Source: an uncultured Lachnospiraceae bacterium
GTDB taxonomy: Bacteria; Bacillota; Clostridia; Lachnospirales; Lachnospiraceae
Reading direction: 5' to 3'
NCBI GenBank assembly: GCA_947053345.1
Contig: CAMRSM010000003.1
Location: 121,249-185,248, forward strand
Length of the DNA: 64,000 nt
Numbering within the stretch: the first letter of the stretch is position 1; every line of letters starts with the position of its first letter. Shown in pieces: positions 16,327-25,334 of the stretch. The position numbers were made by a program, and so were the translations under genes. Under the pieces are notes generated by a model. It was not told the origin of the DNA and made no database searches. It worked only from the letters and a program-made list of their open reading frames with translations.

Positions 16327-18047
16327 GCAGGATGAACCTGAACTTCAATCCGGCTTCCCGCAAGTCGGAAAGGCTCCAGATGCCTTGCTACCTCATCCGC
16401 GTACCGCCGGATGCAATACTCATGTTTTAACGGCACGGACGGGATAACCGTCACGATAACCGCTCCCGCCCTCCACTGCGCTGACGCATCCTGTAAAAGC
16501 AGCCCCGGCGTTTCCATTGCCAGTTCGCAGATATCCTCCTTCGTTACCATCCGGTTCACCTTAAGGAGCACTTTGGCTATCTCGCCGAACTGCTCGGATG
16601 GCTTTTTGGCACTCCTGCCGCCGCTGCCCGCCAAATAGTTGGTGCATGAGATTCCAAAAAACAATTCCGGCTTCTCCCACTGGGTGATCCTCCCGATGGA
16701 TATATTCCCCTTCTCCGCCCCAAAACGGGCAAGGGAGGCAAAACGCAGTCCGTCCGCACACGGTTCCGGAATATCGCCGTGCCTGCCGTCCCCGAGCACG
16801 ACCACATTTTTCCCCTCCTGCCAGTGCCACGCATTGGCCCAGTCCTGCCTGGAGGCTTCCGTCCTGCGGTACATCCGGAATTTCCCATCTTCCCCGCAAA
16901 GCATCAGCTCGGCCGTCCCCCTCATAATATCCTCCCACGGGAGGGAAATTCTTTGGGAAGGCACTCCCGTCACCGGGCATGGAAGGTATTCTCCCGCCAC
17001 GCCATCCGCCGTAGCGATGATCATCACACTGCCCCCGTGCGGACAGGAAACATACCTCTCTCGTCTTTTTGCCGTCACCGGAGGGTCAATGGTGCATTCT
17101 GCCGTGATATCCCGGAAGCTCTCTTCCTCCTCATGTAACAGAACCTGCAGACTGCCCGTTTGGGCAAGATAGCTCTTTAGCGCCGTCCTTCCGCCGCCTT
17201 CCGGAAATTTCAAATGTTCCGTGTGGCAGAGCGTGTCCTTCTGCACCGCACGGACAGCATTAACATATATTTTATAGAGCACCGGCATGGCATCGTATGC
17301 CCCTTCCTTCACCCTGCAGCGCACGGTATAACCTCTACCTGGGTCATGGATCCCGGAGGTTTCAAAACGCAGGCAGAGCATGCCGCTGTAGAGAAGTCCC
17401 CGCGTATCATCCCGCAAAACACGGGCTTCCCTCCAGCCGTCCTGCACGCGGTATTCCCAGGCAAGCCGCGCCATATAGAAATCCTCCCCGGCAGGATTGC
17501 GTTTCCCGCGCTCATCCAACTGTATGTACAAACGCAGTTCCTCCCCGGCCTGCATGGCATATTTGAGTGCGAAGGAAAAAAGCACCCCCTCCCCGTTCTC
17601 TTTCAGCACAAAGCGGCTTTTGCGGTACAGATTCATCACCGCGACCCGGTTTCTGTCCTCCCCCTGAAAAAATCCGGATAGAAAATTCGGTGTCAGCACC
17701 ACTTCTTCCTCCGTCTCAAATACCATGTCCCCAGAGAGCAGTTTCGCACCCTGCGGAATGACGCACGCCCTGTCCACGCCGCTAAAAAATATCCAGACGG
17801 CGGCACACTCCCCCTCGTCCACATCAATGCCAAGGAGCTTTAAATACTTGCGGTAGTGGGATTCCTGTATCTGATCCATATAATAACTCTGCATATCCGC
17901 AAGCATCGCCCACATTTCAATGAGGGTGATTCCCGGGTCAGAAACTTCCTGATGCGTCCACCAGGGAGCCTGTTCTTTCAGCCTCCCGACCGCCCTTTCA
18001 TAGATGCCCTCAAAACTGCTGTCGTCCAACGATATCTGCTCCGGCAT
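16323..18047 (-). CDS. eCIS baseplate J-like wedge protein (Afp12-like)
   Basis: A 574-residue baseplate protein. The N-terminus (DDSSFEGIYERAVGRLKEQAPWWTHQEVSDPGITLIEMWAMLAD) is the usual start of gpJ-like wedge proteins of Afp/PVC systems, with the DPG-T-x-x-E motif. YRKYLKLLGIDV follows, and the C-terminus has VNRMVTKEDICELAMETPG and a HLEPFRLAGSRIEV end, as in baseplate J domains. It should form the baseplate ring with the larger J-like protein encoded upstream. It is coupled by ATGA overlap to the gpI-like gene downstream. Confidence 0.85.
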   Translation of the reverse strand: MPEQISLDDSSFEGIYERAVGRLKEQAPWWTHQEVSDPGITLIEMWAMLADMQSYYMDQIQESHYRKYLKLLGIDVDEGECAAVWIFFSGVDRACVIPQGAKLLSGDMVFETEEEVVLTPNFLSGFFQGEDRNRVAVMNLYRKSRFVLKENGEGVLFSFALKYAMQAGEELRLYIQLDERGKRNPAGEDFYMARLAWEYRVQDGWREARVLRDDTRGLLYSGMLCLRFETSGIHDPGRGYTVRCRVKEGAYDAMPVLYKIYVNAVRAVQKDTLCHTEHLKFPEGGGRTALKSYLAQTGSLQVLLHEEEESFRDITAECTIDPPVTAKRRERYVSCPHGGSVMIIATADGVAGEYLPCPVTGVPSQRISLPWEDIMRGTAELMLCGEDGKFRMYRRTEASRQDWANAWHWQEGKNVVVLGDGRHGDIPEPCADGLRFASLARFGAEKGNISIGRITQWEKPELFFGISCTNYLAGSGGRSAKKPSEQFGEIAKVLLKVNRMVTKEDICELAMETPGLLLQDASAQWRAGAVIVTVIPSVPLKHEYCIRRYADEVARHLEPFRLAGSRIEVQVHPA

Positions 18048-18065
18048 TTTCCGTCCCCCTCTCTT

Positions 18066-20093
18066 TTATATTTCAGCAAGACTGCACCTTACACGGACTC
18101 CCTGAAACCATAAACCTCCCGCCTTAACAAGGGTGTCTGCAAGCCATTGCTCAAATTCCGACAGCAGCTCCCCTGCCCCCTTGTTGTCCTGTACGGTGAC
18201 CGTTAATTCCCTCTCCTCGTCCGAAAAAGAGCAGGAAACCAGACAAAACTGCGGATATTTTTCCTTCATAAATAATTTTAAATCCATCTGCGTGACCAGC
18301 CTGCCATAATGCGAAAAATAGTTGCCCTCTGCATCTGCGGTGTCCCGGGAATCCGCGGTTCTGACATTCCCTGCGCCGGACGGTTCTGGCGGTGCGCCGC
18401 CGTAGGCATCTTGGAGCGACACCGCCGTAAGCATGCCAGCCTCTTTTGTTTCGGAAAAAAACAGGCTTCCCGCCGCTATATTTTCCGGGATTTTCTCCCC
18501 TTGTGTCCCGTCCTCTTCCGTAAAAACCTGGCGTACCTTGACATAATTGGGACAAAACTGCGGAAATACTTCCGGCTCGCCCTCTGCGATCTCCGCCCAA
18601 AATGCTTTTCTGCCAAACTTACTTCCCCACCCCTTGATTTGTCCCTGCCGGAAAACAAACTCCCTCTCACCGGTATACCAACACTGATCCAAGGTAACTT
18701 CCCGGTCAAACCCGAGGTACATTACCTTTTCCCCCGCCCATTCCTTTTCGGGAAGGCAGCACCCTTTGGCGTGGATTCCCCGCTCTTTTACGAAGAAGCG
18801 GATATCTTCCAATACCGGGATGTATTTGCGGTGATATGCCGCGTATGCATTCCGCACACGGACAAGGCGCAAGCGGATAAAATAATGTTCTTCCCCCTCC
18901 AGGAGACAGCTTTTCATATCCTCAGGCCGCTCAAAACCATATTTGCGCTGCCCTTCCTGCCCCGGACGGCAGCCTGTCTGCCACGTCTCGCTGCCCGGCA
19001 GGATACACCAGAATTTCCCGTTAAAATATTCCCACACGCATTCTTCCGCCTGCCAATCCAGGACTTGCTCCGTCCGCTGCATCCAGGGGTACTTCTTATA
19101 CATTTTTTTATACTCCCCGGATACCGGGGGCGGAAGCGTCTCCTCCTTTTCGTAATGCTCCGCAAAACACACGATAACCTGTCCGCTCCTGCCCGCCAGC
19201 CGGTCACACACGAAATAGCAGCAGGCGGCTTCCGGGAGCATATGCCCAAAGGGCAGTACCTGCTTTGTGCCGCAGCCCCCTTCCTCCGTCAGGCAAAACT
19301 CCGGTGCAAAGTTTTCCGCGCCTTCTTCCAGGACAAACCCGCCATACAACACCGCAAGCCATTCCTTTGCCGGTTCCCCGTCCGCCATAAAACAAAGTTC
19401 GTAGAGCGGGGAGTCCAGCCGCCCCCCAAACTCCGCACATTCCCCGCGCAGGAATATGCCTGCTTCCTCCTGCTGCCATTTTGCCGGGATAACAGTCTCA
19501 CCGCAGCAAATATTCCACTGCCCCTTAAGTTCCGGCAAATTCCCAGTCGTTTTCGTGAACTTTACGGAAAAAGAAAACTGCTCCCGTCCGTCACACAGCC
19601 CCGGAAAACTCCATCGAAATTCCGGGCGGGCAAGCTCCTCTCCCCCCGGCACAAAAAAACCAAGCGCTTTCCCTTCTTCCCCCGCAAAGCTGTCCCACGC
19701 ACAAAAACCGTCCCGGTAGACCGCATGGCACAGCTTTGCGGACGTAAGGCGGATGGGGGAAATTGTCCGGAAGCGCAGCAGGCTCCCTTCCCCCGGCACG
19801 GTATAAAACCCGGTGTCTGCCGCAAGCCACACGCCGTTGCTTTTCCCGGATGCCCTCACGGCCAGCGCCGTCTTCAGGCTTTTTTCCTCCTCGCAGGCCT
19901 GCGGCACGGCACCCAAAAACATCTGTTTATGCTTCTTCCATATTTTCCCGAAGCGTTTGCGGTTCTCCCGCTCCATATCCAGGAAAATGTCGGTCAGCAC
20001 ACTCCCCGCTTCCGCACCGCCCAGATGGTACTGCCAGCCGGTATGGTAAGCGAGCGCCAGCTTCTTTATTTTTATTTCCCATTTCTCGTCCAT
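18066..20093 (-). CDS. eCIS large baseplate protein (Afp11-like)
   Basis: About 675 residues from an ATG at 20093 with a GGGGAAAG box upstream; a longer reading from 20135 is possible but has no ribosome site. The N-terminus (WEIKIKKLALAYHTGWQYHLGGAEAGSVLTDIFLDM) matches the start of large Afp11-like baseplate proteins, which share the A-G-S-x-L-T-D-x-F pattern. The C-terminal stretch FSHYGRLVTQMDLKLFMKE recalls the gpJ end domain. It is 18 bp upstream of the second J-like gene. Pairing of a large and a small J-like protein is standard for eCIS wedges. Confidence 0.8.
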   Translation of the reverse strand: MDEKWEIKIKKLALAYHTGWQYHLGGAEAGSVLTDIFLDMERENRKRFGKIWKKHKQMFLGAVPQACEEEKSLKTALAVRASGKSNGVWLAADTGFYTVPGEGSLLRFRTISPIRLTSAKLCHAVYRDGFCAWDSFAGEEGKALGFFVPGGEELARPEFRWSFPGLCDGREQFSFSVKFTKTTGNLPELKGQWNICCGETVIPAKWQQEEAGIFLRGECAEFGGRLDSPLYELCFMADGEPAKEWLAVLYGGFVLEEGAENFAPEFCLTEEGGCGTKQVLPFGHMLPEAACCYFVCDRLAGRSGQVIVCFAEHYEKEETLPPPVSGEYKKMYKKYPWMQRTEQVLDWQAEECVWEYFNGKFWCILPGSETWQTGCRPGQEGQRKYGFERPEDMKSCLLEGEEHYFIRLRLVRVRNAYAAYHRKYIPVLEDIRFFVKERGIHAKGCCLPEKEWAGEKVMYLGFDREVTLDQCWYTGEREFVFRQGQIKGWGSKFGRKAFWAEIAEGEPEVFPQFCPNYVKVRQVFTEEDGTQGEKIPENIAAGSLFFSETKEAGMLTAVSLQDAYGGAPPEPSGAGNVRTADSRDTADAEGNYFSHYGRLVTQMDLKLFMKEKYPQFCLVSCSFSDEERELTVTVQDNKGAGELLSEFEQWLADTLVKAGGLWFQGVRVRCSLAEI

Positions 20094-20221
20094 AGAGCTT
20101 TCCCCGCCAACAAACCTTTTTGGGAACCGCCGCACGGCATCCTATTCCGGCGCAGATACCCGTGTCCTACTTCCTGCCACCCGCGACATTTGCCCACGTC
20201 AATTTCATTTCCCAAAAAAGA

Positions 20222-20587
20222 TTACCGTGTGATCTCCACGCGCTCTTGCTCCTCCAGCCCCGCAATGCGGTAGGTAACGGCAATGCGGAGCTCGCCCTGC
20301 TTTCCTCTTTTTGTATCAACCTCGACCCCGATATCCCATATGCGCTTTTCCCACATAGACAGGGAATGCCGCACCTCCCGCCGGATCATCTCCTCCGTCT
20401 GGCCGTCCATATTTTCAAACAGGAAAGGATAGAGCTTTGTGCCAAACTTCGGATGCAGGATCCTCTCACCCGGTTCGGTCCGCAAAATGATTTCCACGGA
20501 CTGCCGGATATTTTCCCGCGCCCCGCTGACCTCCACCTGACCATGCTGATTTGATATTTCAAATGGGAATTTCAGTCCCTTCTCCAT
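20222..20587 (-). CDS. eCIS gp25-like baseplate wedge protein (Afp9-like)
   Basis: A 121-residue GPW/gp25 family protein. ENIRQSVEIILRTEPGERILHPKFGTKLYPFLFEN carries the family signature (I-L-x-T-x-x-G-E-R-x-x-x-P-x-F-G). The T4 homologue starts sheath assembly and is a wedge component. It lies between the spike gene and the large baseplate genes, the order common in Afp-type loci. The start is the first ATG after a GGAGAGGC box. Confidence 0.9.
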   Translation of the reverse strand: MEKGLKFPFEISNQHGQVEVSGARENIRQSVEIILRTEPGERILHPKFGTKLYPFLFENMDGQTEEMIRREVRHSLSMWEKRIWDIGVEVDTKRGKQGELRIAVTYRIAGLEEQERVEITR

Positions 20588-20670
20588 TGCCTCTCCTTTA
20601 CCATATAAAAAAATGACCTGACACTTTGCAGAACCGAAAATGTTTCATTCCCCGTTTTAAAACCTTCCAC

Positions 20671-21474
20671 TCAGTTGAGCTGTATCATCGCCCCGGAAAG
20701 TTTTATCTGTCCTTTGCTCACAACTTTGACTTGTCCTTTCCCGGAGACGGTCAGCCCGGTAGTCCCGCTTAACGAAAGCTCCTGCCCCTCCATCTGCACT
20801 CCGGCACTGCCCGCAATCTTGATATCTTTCGCTTTGACCGTGACCCGATCGCAGATTAACATAATGCTGCCGTCTTTTTTCAGTTCAAGGCTGCTGCCCC
20901 CGCAGGTCAGACAAATGGAACTCTGTGCACTGATCTGTATCTTCCCGTCTTTTTCCCCGACGGACACCTGATTTTTGTGTTCCCTGCCGCCAAACGCGAT
21001 CTGCCCCGCTTCCTCATCCAGCGTCCACGCCATCTTTTCCGATCCGGAAATCTCAACCTTATCTTTGCCCTTCCCGCCCGTAAACGTAATACCGCTTCCG
21101 TTTTTCATTTTCCACGCCTTTGTGAGGCTGCCCTTTTCCGAAAGTTCCCCGGAAAACGCCCCGTCCTCCGGGAAACGGCAGCCGGTAACGAGCGGATGCC
21201 GGAAATCCCCGCCGAAAAATGTCAGGCGCACAGTATCGCCCTCCTCCGGCAAACAATACACACCGTGATCCCCTCCGCCGTAACCCGTCAAAACCGGGAC
21301 ATTTTCAAATGTATCCATCCCGTCCTTCATTGTCTTTATTTTCACGCGGACACTGCCTTTTTTCGTGCCCTCCGACGGTGCTAAAACCGTTCCCCAAAGG
21401 TCGTAGGTGGGACGGAACCCGTCCGCGCCATAGTTTTTCCGTTCTTCATGATGTCCCATATAATCCGAAACCAT
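20671..21474 (-). CDS. eCIS central spike protein (gpV / VgrG C-terminal-like)
   Basis: About 267 residues. Residues ~25-110 form an OB-fold of phage baseplate assembly protein V/gp5 type (WGTVLAPSEG, KGSVRVKIK, VLTGYGGGDHGVYCLPEEGDTVRLTF, HPLVTG). The rest is a repetitive beta-rich shaft, with alternating short strands such as SLTKAWKMKNGSGITFTGG, GSIMLICDRVTVKAKDIKI and LSLSGTTGLTVSG, as in needle-like spike proteins. It should sit below the hub and carry the PAAR-like tip at its end. The ATG at 21474 is preferred to the GTG at 21480 because GAGG lies 5 nt before it. Confidence 0.85.
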   Translation of the reverse strand: MVSDYMGHHEERKNYGADGFRPTYDLWGTVLAPSEGTKKGSVRVKIKTMKDGMDTFENVPVLTGYGGGDHGVYCLPEEGDTVRLTFFGGDFRHPLVTGCRFPEDGAFSGELSEKGSLTKAWKMKNGSGITFTGGKGKDKVEISGSEKMAWTLDEEAGQIAFGGREHKNQVSVGEKDGKIQISAQSSICLTCGGSSLELKKDGSIMLICDRVTVKAKDIKIAGSAGVQMEGQELSLSGTTGLTVSGKGQVKVVSKGQIKLSGAMIQLN

Positions 21475-21584
21475 ATCCACCTCTTTGCCGCCGCACAGAC
21501 CGCGCTCCCCGGCTCCACCCAGGGCATCCTGTTTTTACCACGTGCTGTAAAATGCGTCCATGCGCCCTGCCGTTTTTCCGCGTG

Positions 21585-22667
21585 TCAGCAACGGGTTCCG
21601 CGAACCACCGTTTCATAACCTTTCCCGGATATCCTGTGTTCCACTTCCTCCGCACAAATGCTGCCGCAGAGGCTTACCGACGCGTCATCTGCAATCTTTA
21701 CACAAATGCCGGGCATAAGCTTTGGCATCCCCAGACTGCGCACCTCCATGCGCAGGCATTGCCGCGCGGTGCGCGCCATCCTCTTTTTCGCTGCCTGCCC
21801 TGCCTGCTCCCCTGTCTCGATCCCCATTTCCCAGAAAGAAAGTGAAAACCCCTTTAACCGCTGTTTGAGATTCTGGACAAAGGGACCGGAAACCCCATGC
21901 CAAGGCTCGTTTACACTCAGTTTTTCATCCGCTTGGTTATATGCGCCGACCCTTATGCTGCCGGTCTGCCCTCCCATGGAAACGATAAGCTTTACTTCCC
22001 TCAGCCCGCATTCCGCGGAAAGCTCCACCGTTTCGCCATACGCTTCCCCTGCCCTGCAAAACACGAGTTCGCCCCTTCCGCAGAAAAATTCATAATCCAG
22101 ACGTTCTGCCAGTCCGCAGAGCCAATCATAGTCGGTCTCCCCGCCAATCACACAGTCCGTATTCAGACTTGCCGGAATGGGGGTAACGGTCTTTTTTTCT
22201 ATCAGCGGGGCATAAATCTCCGCCCCCAAAATTTCATCCATCACCTGCTGTGCCGTTTTCACCCCGGAAACAGCAAAGCCGTTGTTCTTTTTCATCAGCC
22301 CCTTGACATCAAGGCAGAGGAGGGTATATTCCAGATAGCCCTCCCCTTTGTCCGATACGCTGATTTCATGCAGGTATCCGAGGAAAATCCGGCTGACTTG
22401 GCTGCCGTACCCCGCCTGTACCTCAGTTTTCTGCCCCAGTGCAAGAAATCCCTCAAAATTCCTTATACTTTCCGGGAATGCCCGGTTCACAAGGTATGTC
22501 ACCACTGCCATATCCGGCTCTTTTTTCGAGGAGGAGACTACCCATGCACTGCCAAGGTATGCTTCATCGCAAAGTAACAGTTCCCTGCCCCCGATAAATA
22601 CTTTCAGGACAGGATCCTGTAAATTTTTGTATTTATCCGCAAATGTTCTTCCGCCTGTTGTGTGCAA
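21585..22667 (-). CDS. eCIS hub protein (gpD / Afp8 N-terminal-like)
   Basis: A 360-residue protein of the phage late control gene D family, the hub beneath the tube. Visible are LGYLHEISVSDKGEGYLEYTLLCLD, KTAQQVMDEIL, CVIGGETDYDWLCGLAERLDYEFFC (the family D-W-x-x-x-x-L-A-x-x-x-x-Y/F block) and a C-terminal GMPKLMPGICVKI. The start is TTG with an AAAGGGG box. In classical VgrG/Afp8 the hub and spike are one chain; here they are two genes, as in P2-like phages. It is followed by the spike gene after about 110 bp. Confidence 0.82.
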   Translation of the reverse strand: MHTTGGRTFADKYKNLQDPVLKVFIGGRELLLCDEAYLGSAWVVSSSKKEPDMAVVTYLVNRAFPESIRNFEGFLALGQKTEVQAGYGSQVSRIFLGYLHEISVSDKGEGYLEYTLLCLDVKGLMKKNNGFAVSGVKTAQQVMDEILGAEIYAPLIEKKTVTPIPASLNTDCVIGGETDYDWLCGLAERLDYEFFCGRGELVFCRAGEAYGETVELSAECGLREVKLIVSMGGQTGSIRVGAYNQADEKLSVNEPWHGVSGPFVQNLKQRLKGFSLSFWEMGIETGEQAGQAAKKRMARTARQCLRMEVRSLGMPKLMPGICVKIADDASVSLCGSICAEEVEHRISGKGYETVVRGTRC

Positions 22668-22740
22668 CGTCCGCCCCTTTCCTCCACCGAACCCGGAAAT
22701 CTCACCCCTTCTGCCTTATTCCCGGACTTTTGTGCCCGCT

Positions 22741-23373
22741 CTAAAGCCTTGGATTCCCTTTCCCCCATACCGTCCTCCACAGCGACGGATCTGCGGGCAA
22801 TGCCATGCCGCCCTTTGCAAGCTCCGTGACTTCGCCCGCAGCGCCGGGCGCGGATGCCGTGCCGCATGCTTCCCCGACATAGTCCCCGGTAATGGTGATC
22901 TCCGCCTGCGCCCTGACCGGCCTGCCATCCGGGGCAAACATCGTATACCGGACATTCAGCCTTGTCAGCACTCCCGCCACCGCGATAGAACCCCAGAAAA
23001 AATAAATCTGCTTCACTTCCCTCTGGCTTCCTGCTGTTTTGTTGGTGTAGGGATATAGTTTGCGGATGTAATCCCGCACATCCTCGTAAGTATCCTGATA
23101 TAGATCGTTCAGGGTATTAAAAAAGAGCGTGGCGGAAAGGGTCAGCCGATCCTTCTGCCTGCGCGGCAATGTCTGCGCGGCGGGATACTGCCACCCGACT
23201 GTCCCCACGGAAAACAGCTTTCCAAAGCGCTCCTGTCCATCCTCCCCGTCCGCCACGCCAACCGCCTCGTCAACAGAAAGCTCCGCCGGGTTAAACTGCA
23301 CATAAAAACGGGTTCCCAGATTCGGCCGCTCATCCTCATACGAGCAAATATATGCCTTCTGATATTGCGCCAA
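22741..23373 (-). CDS. eCIS tube/LysM-like adaptor protein (Afp7-like)
   Basis: About 210 residues. AYICSYEDERPNLGTRFYVQFNPAELSV is the conserved start of the CIS tube-protein (Afp7-like) domain with its F-x-x-x-F-N-P pattern; LTLSATLFFNTL and EVKQIYFFWGSIAVAGVLTRLNVRYTMFAPDGRPVRA follow. The C-terminal DPSLWRTVWGKGNPRL looks like a shortened LysM-type end (W-R-x-x-x-x-x-N-P-R). The protein links hub and tube. I prefer the TTG at 23373, six bases after GGGGAGGG, over an ATG at 23400 that overlaps the previous gene. Confidence 0.8.
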   Translation of the reverse strand: MAQYQKAYICSYEDERPNLGTRFYVQFNPAELSVDEAVGVADGEDGQERFGKLFSVGTVGWQYPAAQTLPRRQKDRLTLSATLFFNTLNDLYQDTYEDVRDYIRKLYPYTNKTAGSQREVKQIYFFWGSIAVAGVLTRLNVRYTMFAPDGRPVRAQAEITITGDYVGEACGTASAPGAAGEVTELAKGGMALPADPSLWRTVWGKGNPRL

Positions 23374-23375
23374 AC

Positions 23376-23864
23376 CTATCCCTCCCCTTTGCGCACCCAT
23401 TCGCGCCGGACGCGCTCCTCGATCTGACCGTATACCCTGCCCGTTACCCCGCGTGCCAGGGTATCTTCAAAGTCCCTCAGCCCAAACATATTCTCTGCCT
23501 GCTTTATGGCAAGAGAGGGACGGGATCTGTAATATTCCCGCTCCTCCCTCAGTTGTTTTTTGACTGCTTCCTTCACAAAAGGGAGCAGCATTTCCTTCAG
23601 TTTCTCCCGCTCCCTGCTCCAATCGGTTCCTTCAAGACCCATCTCCCGCCGGCTTCCCGCCGCCGCGTACTCCCTGCAAATTCCGTCTGCGGTAACGAAT
23701 ACCCCCTGTACCTGCGTTTTGATCCTGCCACTTACCCTCATATCAACTCCGTGCGTACCGTGAACCCGTCCGCGGCATCGCTCCATCGAAAAAACCAAAA
23801 CGTGCTTCCCGGGGTTTTTCGCCTGCTTTCCCACACAGCCGGCATCTCCCAAAAGCACGTTCAT
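23376..23864 (-). CDS. Small eCIS-operon protein, uncharacterised
   Basis: A 162-residue protein without a family I can name. The first ~75 residues are basic and cysteine-containing. Residues ~80-150 are highly charged and predicted helical (REREKLKEMLLPFVKEAVKK and the following stretch), suggesting a coiled coil. Its ATG overlaps the stop of the second tube gene (ATGA), and its stop lies within the ribosome site of the Afp7-like gene, so it is surely part of the operon. Position between tube and adaptor genes suggests an assembly or adaptor role comparable to Afp6, but this is inference. Confidence 0.65.
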   Translation of the reverse strand: MNVLLGDAGCVGKQAKNPGKHVLVFSMERCRGRVHGTHGVDMRVSGRIKTQVQGVFVTADGICREYAAAGSRREMGLEGTDWSREREKLKEMLLPFVKEAVKKQLREEREYYRSRPSLAIKQAENMFGLRDFEDTLARGVTGRVYGQIEERVRREWVRKGEG

Positions 23865-24292
23865 GCAATCACCTGAAAATCTTCATAGCTCACTTCAAAC
23901 CGGTTGATCAACAGACCATTGTGCTCCGCGCTAAGTTCCCCGACTTCCCATTTTTTTATCAGCAGCCCCGTGAAGAGATAATTTTTCAGCGGAAGCCCGC
24001 GTCCATCCAGCACGATCAGGTCCAGAGTGCCGCCAATCCTTTGGCCAACCGTGCAGAACGGGTGTTCCGCTCCCCCGCATACTCCTTTTTCCATCGTAAG
24101 GATCCTCTCGCCGCGGCAGTATTTCGGAAAAACATGTACCGCCGTGTTCAACCCGCCCTCATGGTAAGTCTCGGTCTCAATCTCACAGCTGACTCCCGTG
24201 ATTTTGCGGAACCCCAGAAGCAGCCCTCCCACCGTGACAACAAAGCGGTAGCCGGGAATAATTTCTGTAAAGGGCAATGACAACTGTCCCAT
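23861..24292 (-). CDS. eCIS tube protein 2 (gp19-like, tube initiator)
   Basis: A 143-residue protein of the T4 gp19-like tail tube family. It starts with FTEIIPGYRFVVTVGGLLLGFRKITGVSCEIETETYHEGG, the usual G-x-x-x-x-x-F-x-V/E-x-x-G-F-x-E/K-V/I-x-G pattern, and ends with RFEVSYEDFQVIA, the common last strand. Afp-type systems encode a main tube and one or two initiator tube proteins; this distal copy, next to the Afp7-like gene, is more likely the initiator. It overlaps the next gene by four bases. Confidence 0.83.
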   Translation of the reverse strand: MGQLSLPFTEIIPGYRFVVTVGGLLLGFRKITGVSCEIETETYHEGGLNTAVHVFPKYCRGERILTMEKGVCGGAEHPFCTVGQRIGGTLDLIVLDGRGLPLKNYLFTGLLIKKWEVGELSAEHNGLLINRFEVSYEDFQVIA

Positions 24293-24307
24293 GGCATTCT
24301 CCTTTCG

Positions 24308-24484
24308 CTAAACCCGGAAAAGATTATTTTCCCCGTTCACCTTCCGGTTGATCCGGTTGATCTCCTCGCAGTACCTGCGCCTGTCCAGATGCGGCAGGCG
24401 CAGGATTTCTTCCTGAGACCAGTGGAAATAGTATCCGATAAAAGAGATTTCCTGCAACAGTTCTTCCCGGCTGTCCACCGTCAT
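24308..24484 (-). CDS. Small eCIS protein, DUF6760-like
   Basis: About 58 residues, beginning at an ATG that overlaps the upstream stop (ATGA at 24484-24481). SREELLQEISFIGYYFHWSQEEILRLPHLDRRRYCEEI resembles a family of small proteins found beside tail tube genes in eCIS loci (I recall it as DUF6760). This frame is also open for 18 codons upstream into the previous gene, and the overlap contains a run of six G. A -1 frameshift product joining the two proteins is therefore conceivable, as in phage tail assembly chaperone pairs. Confidence 0.72.
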   Translation of the reverse strand: MTVDSREELLQEISFIGYYFHWSQEEILRLPHLDRRRYCEEINRINRKVNGENNLFRV

Positions 24485-24849
24485 TCCCCCCAGGCAAAAT
24501 TTAGGGTATCCGTAAAGTTCTTCCCGCAGTGCGGGCACTGCACCTGTATCACAGGATCCTCGGCGTGGTTGACCGTCTCATACATATTTTGCAGAAACCT
24601 AAAATCCGCCGTAAACATCCCCTCGACCACCCCTGTGGTCACGGCATCCATCCCTTCCAAATACACAACCACACGGGAAAGCAGAAGCACCGAAAGATAG
24701 TCCGGGTTGGCTTTCACCCGCACATCCCTCATTGCCTCAAGCTCATCCAGCGCAGTCGCCAGACGCATGCGCCCGCAGCGGTGTAAGTTGTTCTCCCCGT
24801 CCACATAGCCTTTCGGGAGCGTAAATTCATATTCTGTCTGGAATAACAT
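24481..24849 (-). CDS. eCIS tail assembly-type protein with C-terminal zinc-ribbon motif
   Basis: A 122-residue protein. The N-terminus (QTEYEFTLPKGYVDGENNLHRCGRMRLATALDELEAM) resembles tail assembly proteins that follow tube genes in contractile particles. The C-terminus has a single CPHCG knuckle (CPHCGKNF) near residue 110, half of a zinc ribbon. Position directly after the tube gene and before a short overlapping reading frame mirrors the phage P2 E/E' chaperone pair, but no tape-measure gene follows here. Function unproven. Confidence 0.72.
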   Translation of the reverse strand: MLFQTEYEFTLPKGYVDGENNLHRCGRMRLATALDELEAMRDVRVKANPDYLSVLLLSRVVVYLEGMDAVTTGVVEGMFTADFRFLQNMYETVNHAEDPVIQVQCPHCGKNFTDTLNFAWGE

Positions 24850-24875
24850 TGCTACCTCTCTTTCGCGGGACGCGC

Positions 24876-25307
24876 TTACTTGTCGCGCGTCACACCCTCA
24901 TGGGCAAGTTCCAGCGTTTCCACTGCAACCTCATTGCTCGTCGCGTTAAAATCCGGTGCCGTATATTTGGTCGGCCAGACCGAGATTACCGTCCACTTCG
25001 CGATTTCCGCCTGTTTGTCGTCATGAAGGCTGATCACCACGGTCTTGCGGTTGATCGTACCCTGTTCCACTTCCTTCATCCAGTTATATAATTCCATAGA
25101 ACTCGTCATGCCCCACTTCAGCGTGATATTCCCGTATTTTACAAGTCCTGGCTGCTTCCCGACCGTATTCACCGCAAAATTCCCCTCCCGGTACTCAATC
25201 GGGTCCGAAGATACGTCCGGCGCGCTGACCTCGGAAAATCCTCCCACCGCCTTACCGTCGATCGTAACATCGTAATTATATTTCTTATAAGGATATACCA
25301 TTGCCAT
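24876..25307 (-). CDS. eCIS main tube protein (gp19-like, Afp1-like)
   Basis: A 143-residue tail tube protein of the gp19/Afp1 group. Motifs are YNYDVTIDGKAVGGFSEVSAPD at the start, LKWGMTSSMELYNWMKEVEQG in the middle and VAVETLELAHEGV at the end; the W-G/x-x-x-S-x-x-L-x-x-W and E-T-L-E-L-x-H-E-G blocks are diagnostic. It should form the hexameric rings of the inner tube that carry cargo in their lumen. It lies immediately downstream of the sheath gene, as in most eCIS loci. Confidence 0.9.
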   Translation of the reverse strand: MAMVYPYKKYNYDVTIDGKAVGGFSEVSAPDVSSDPIEYREGNFAVNTVGKQPGLVKYGNITLKWGMTSSMELYNWMKEVEQGTINRKTVVISLHDDKQAEIAKWTVISVWPTKYTAPDFNATSNEVAVETLELAHEGVTRDK

Positions 25308-25334
25308 CGCCTGCCGCCCCTTTCCGCAATGCTG

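Noticed and set aside
18309..20273. Long plus-strand open frame of 654 codons
   Set aside because: It lies entirely opposite the Afp11-like gene (18066-20093) and beyond, has low-complexity composition typical of antisense frames in GC-rich DNA, and shows no domain.
22604..22867. 87-codon frame in the gap between the Afp7-like and hub genes
   Set aside because: Mostly overlaps two well-supported genes in another frame, Arg-rich composition, no ribosome site.
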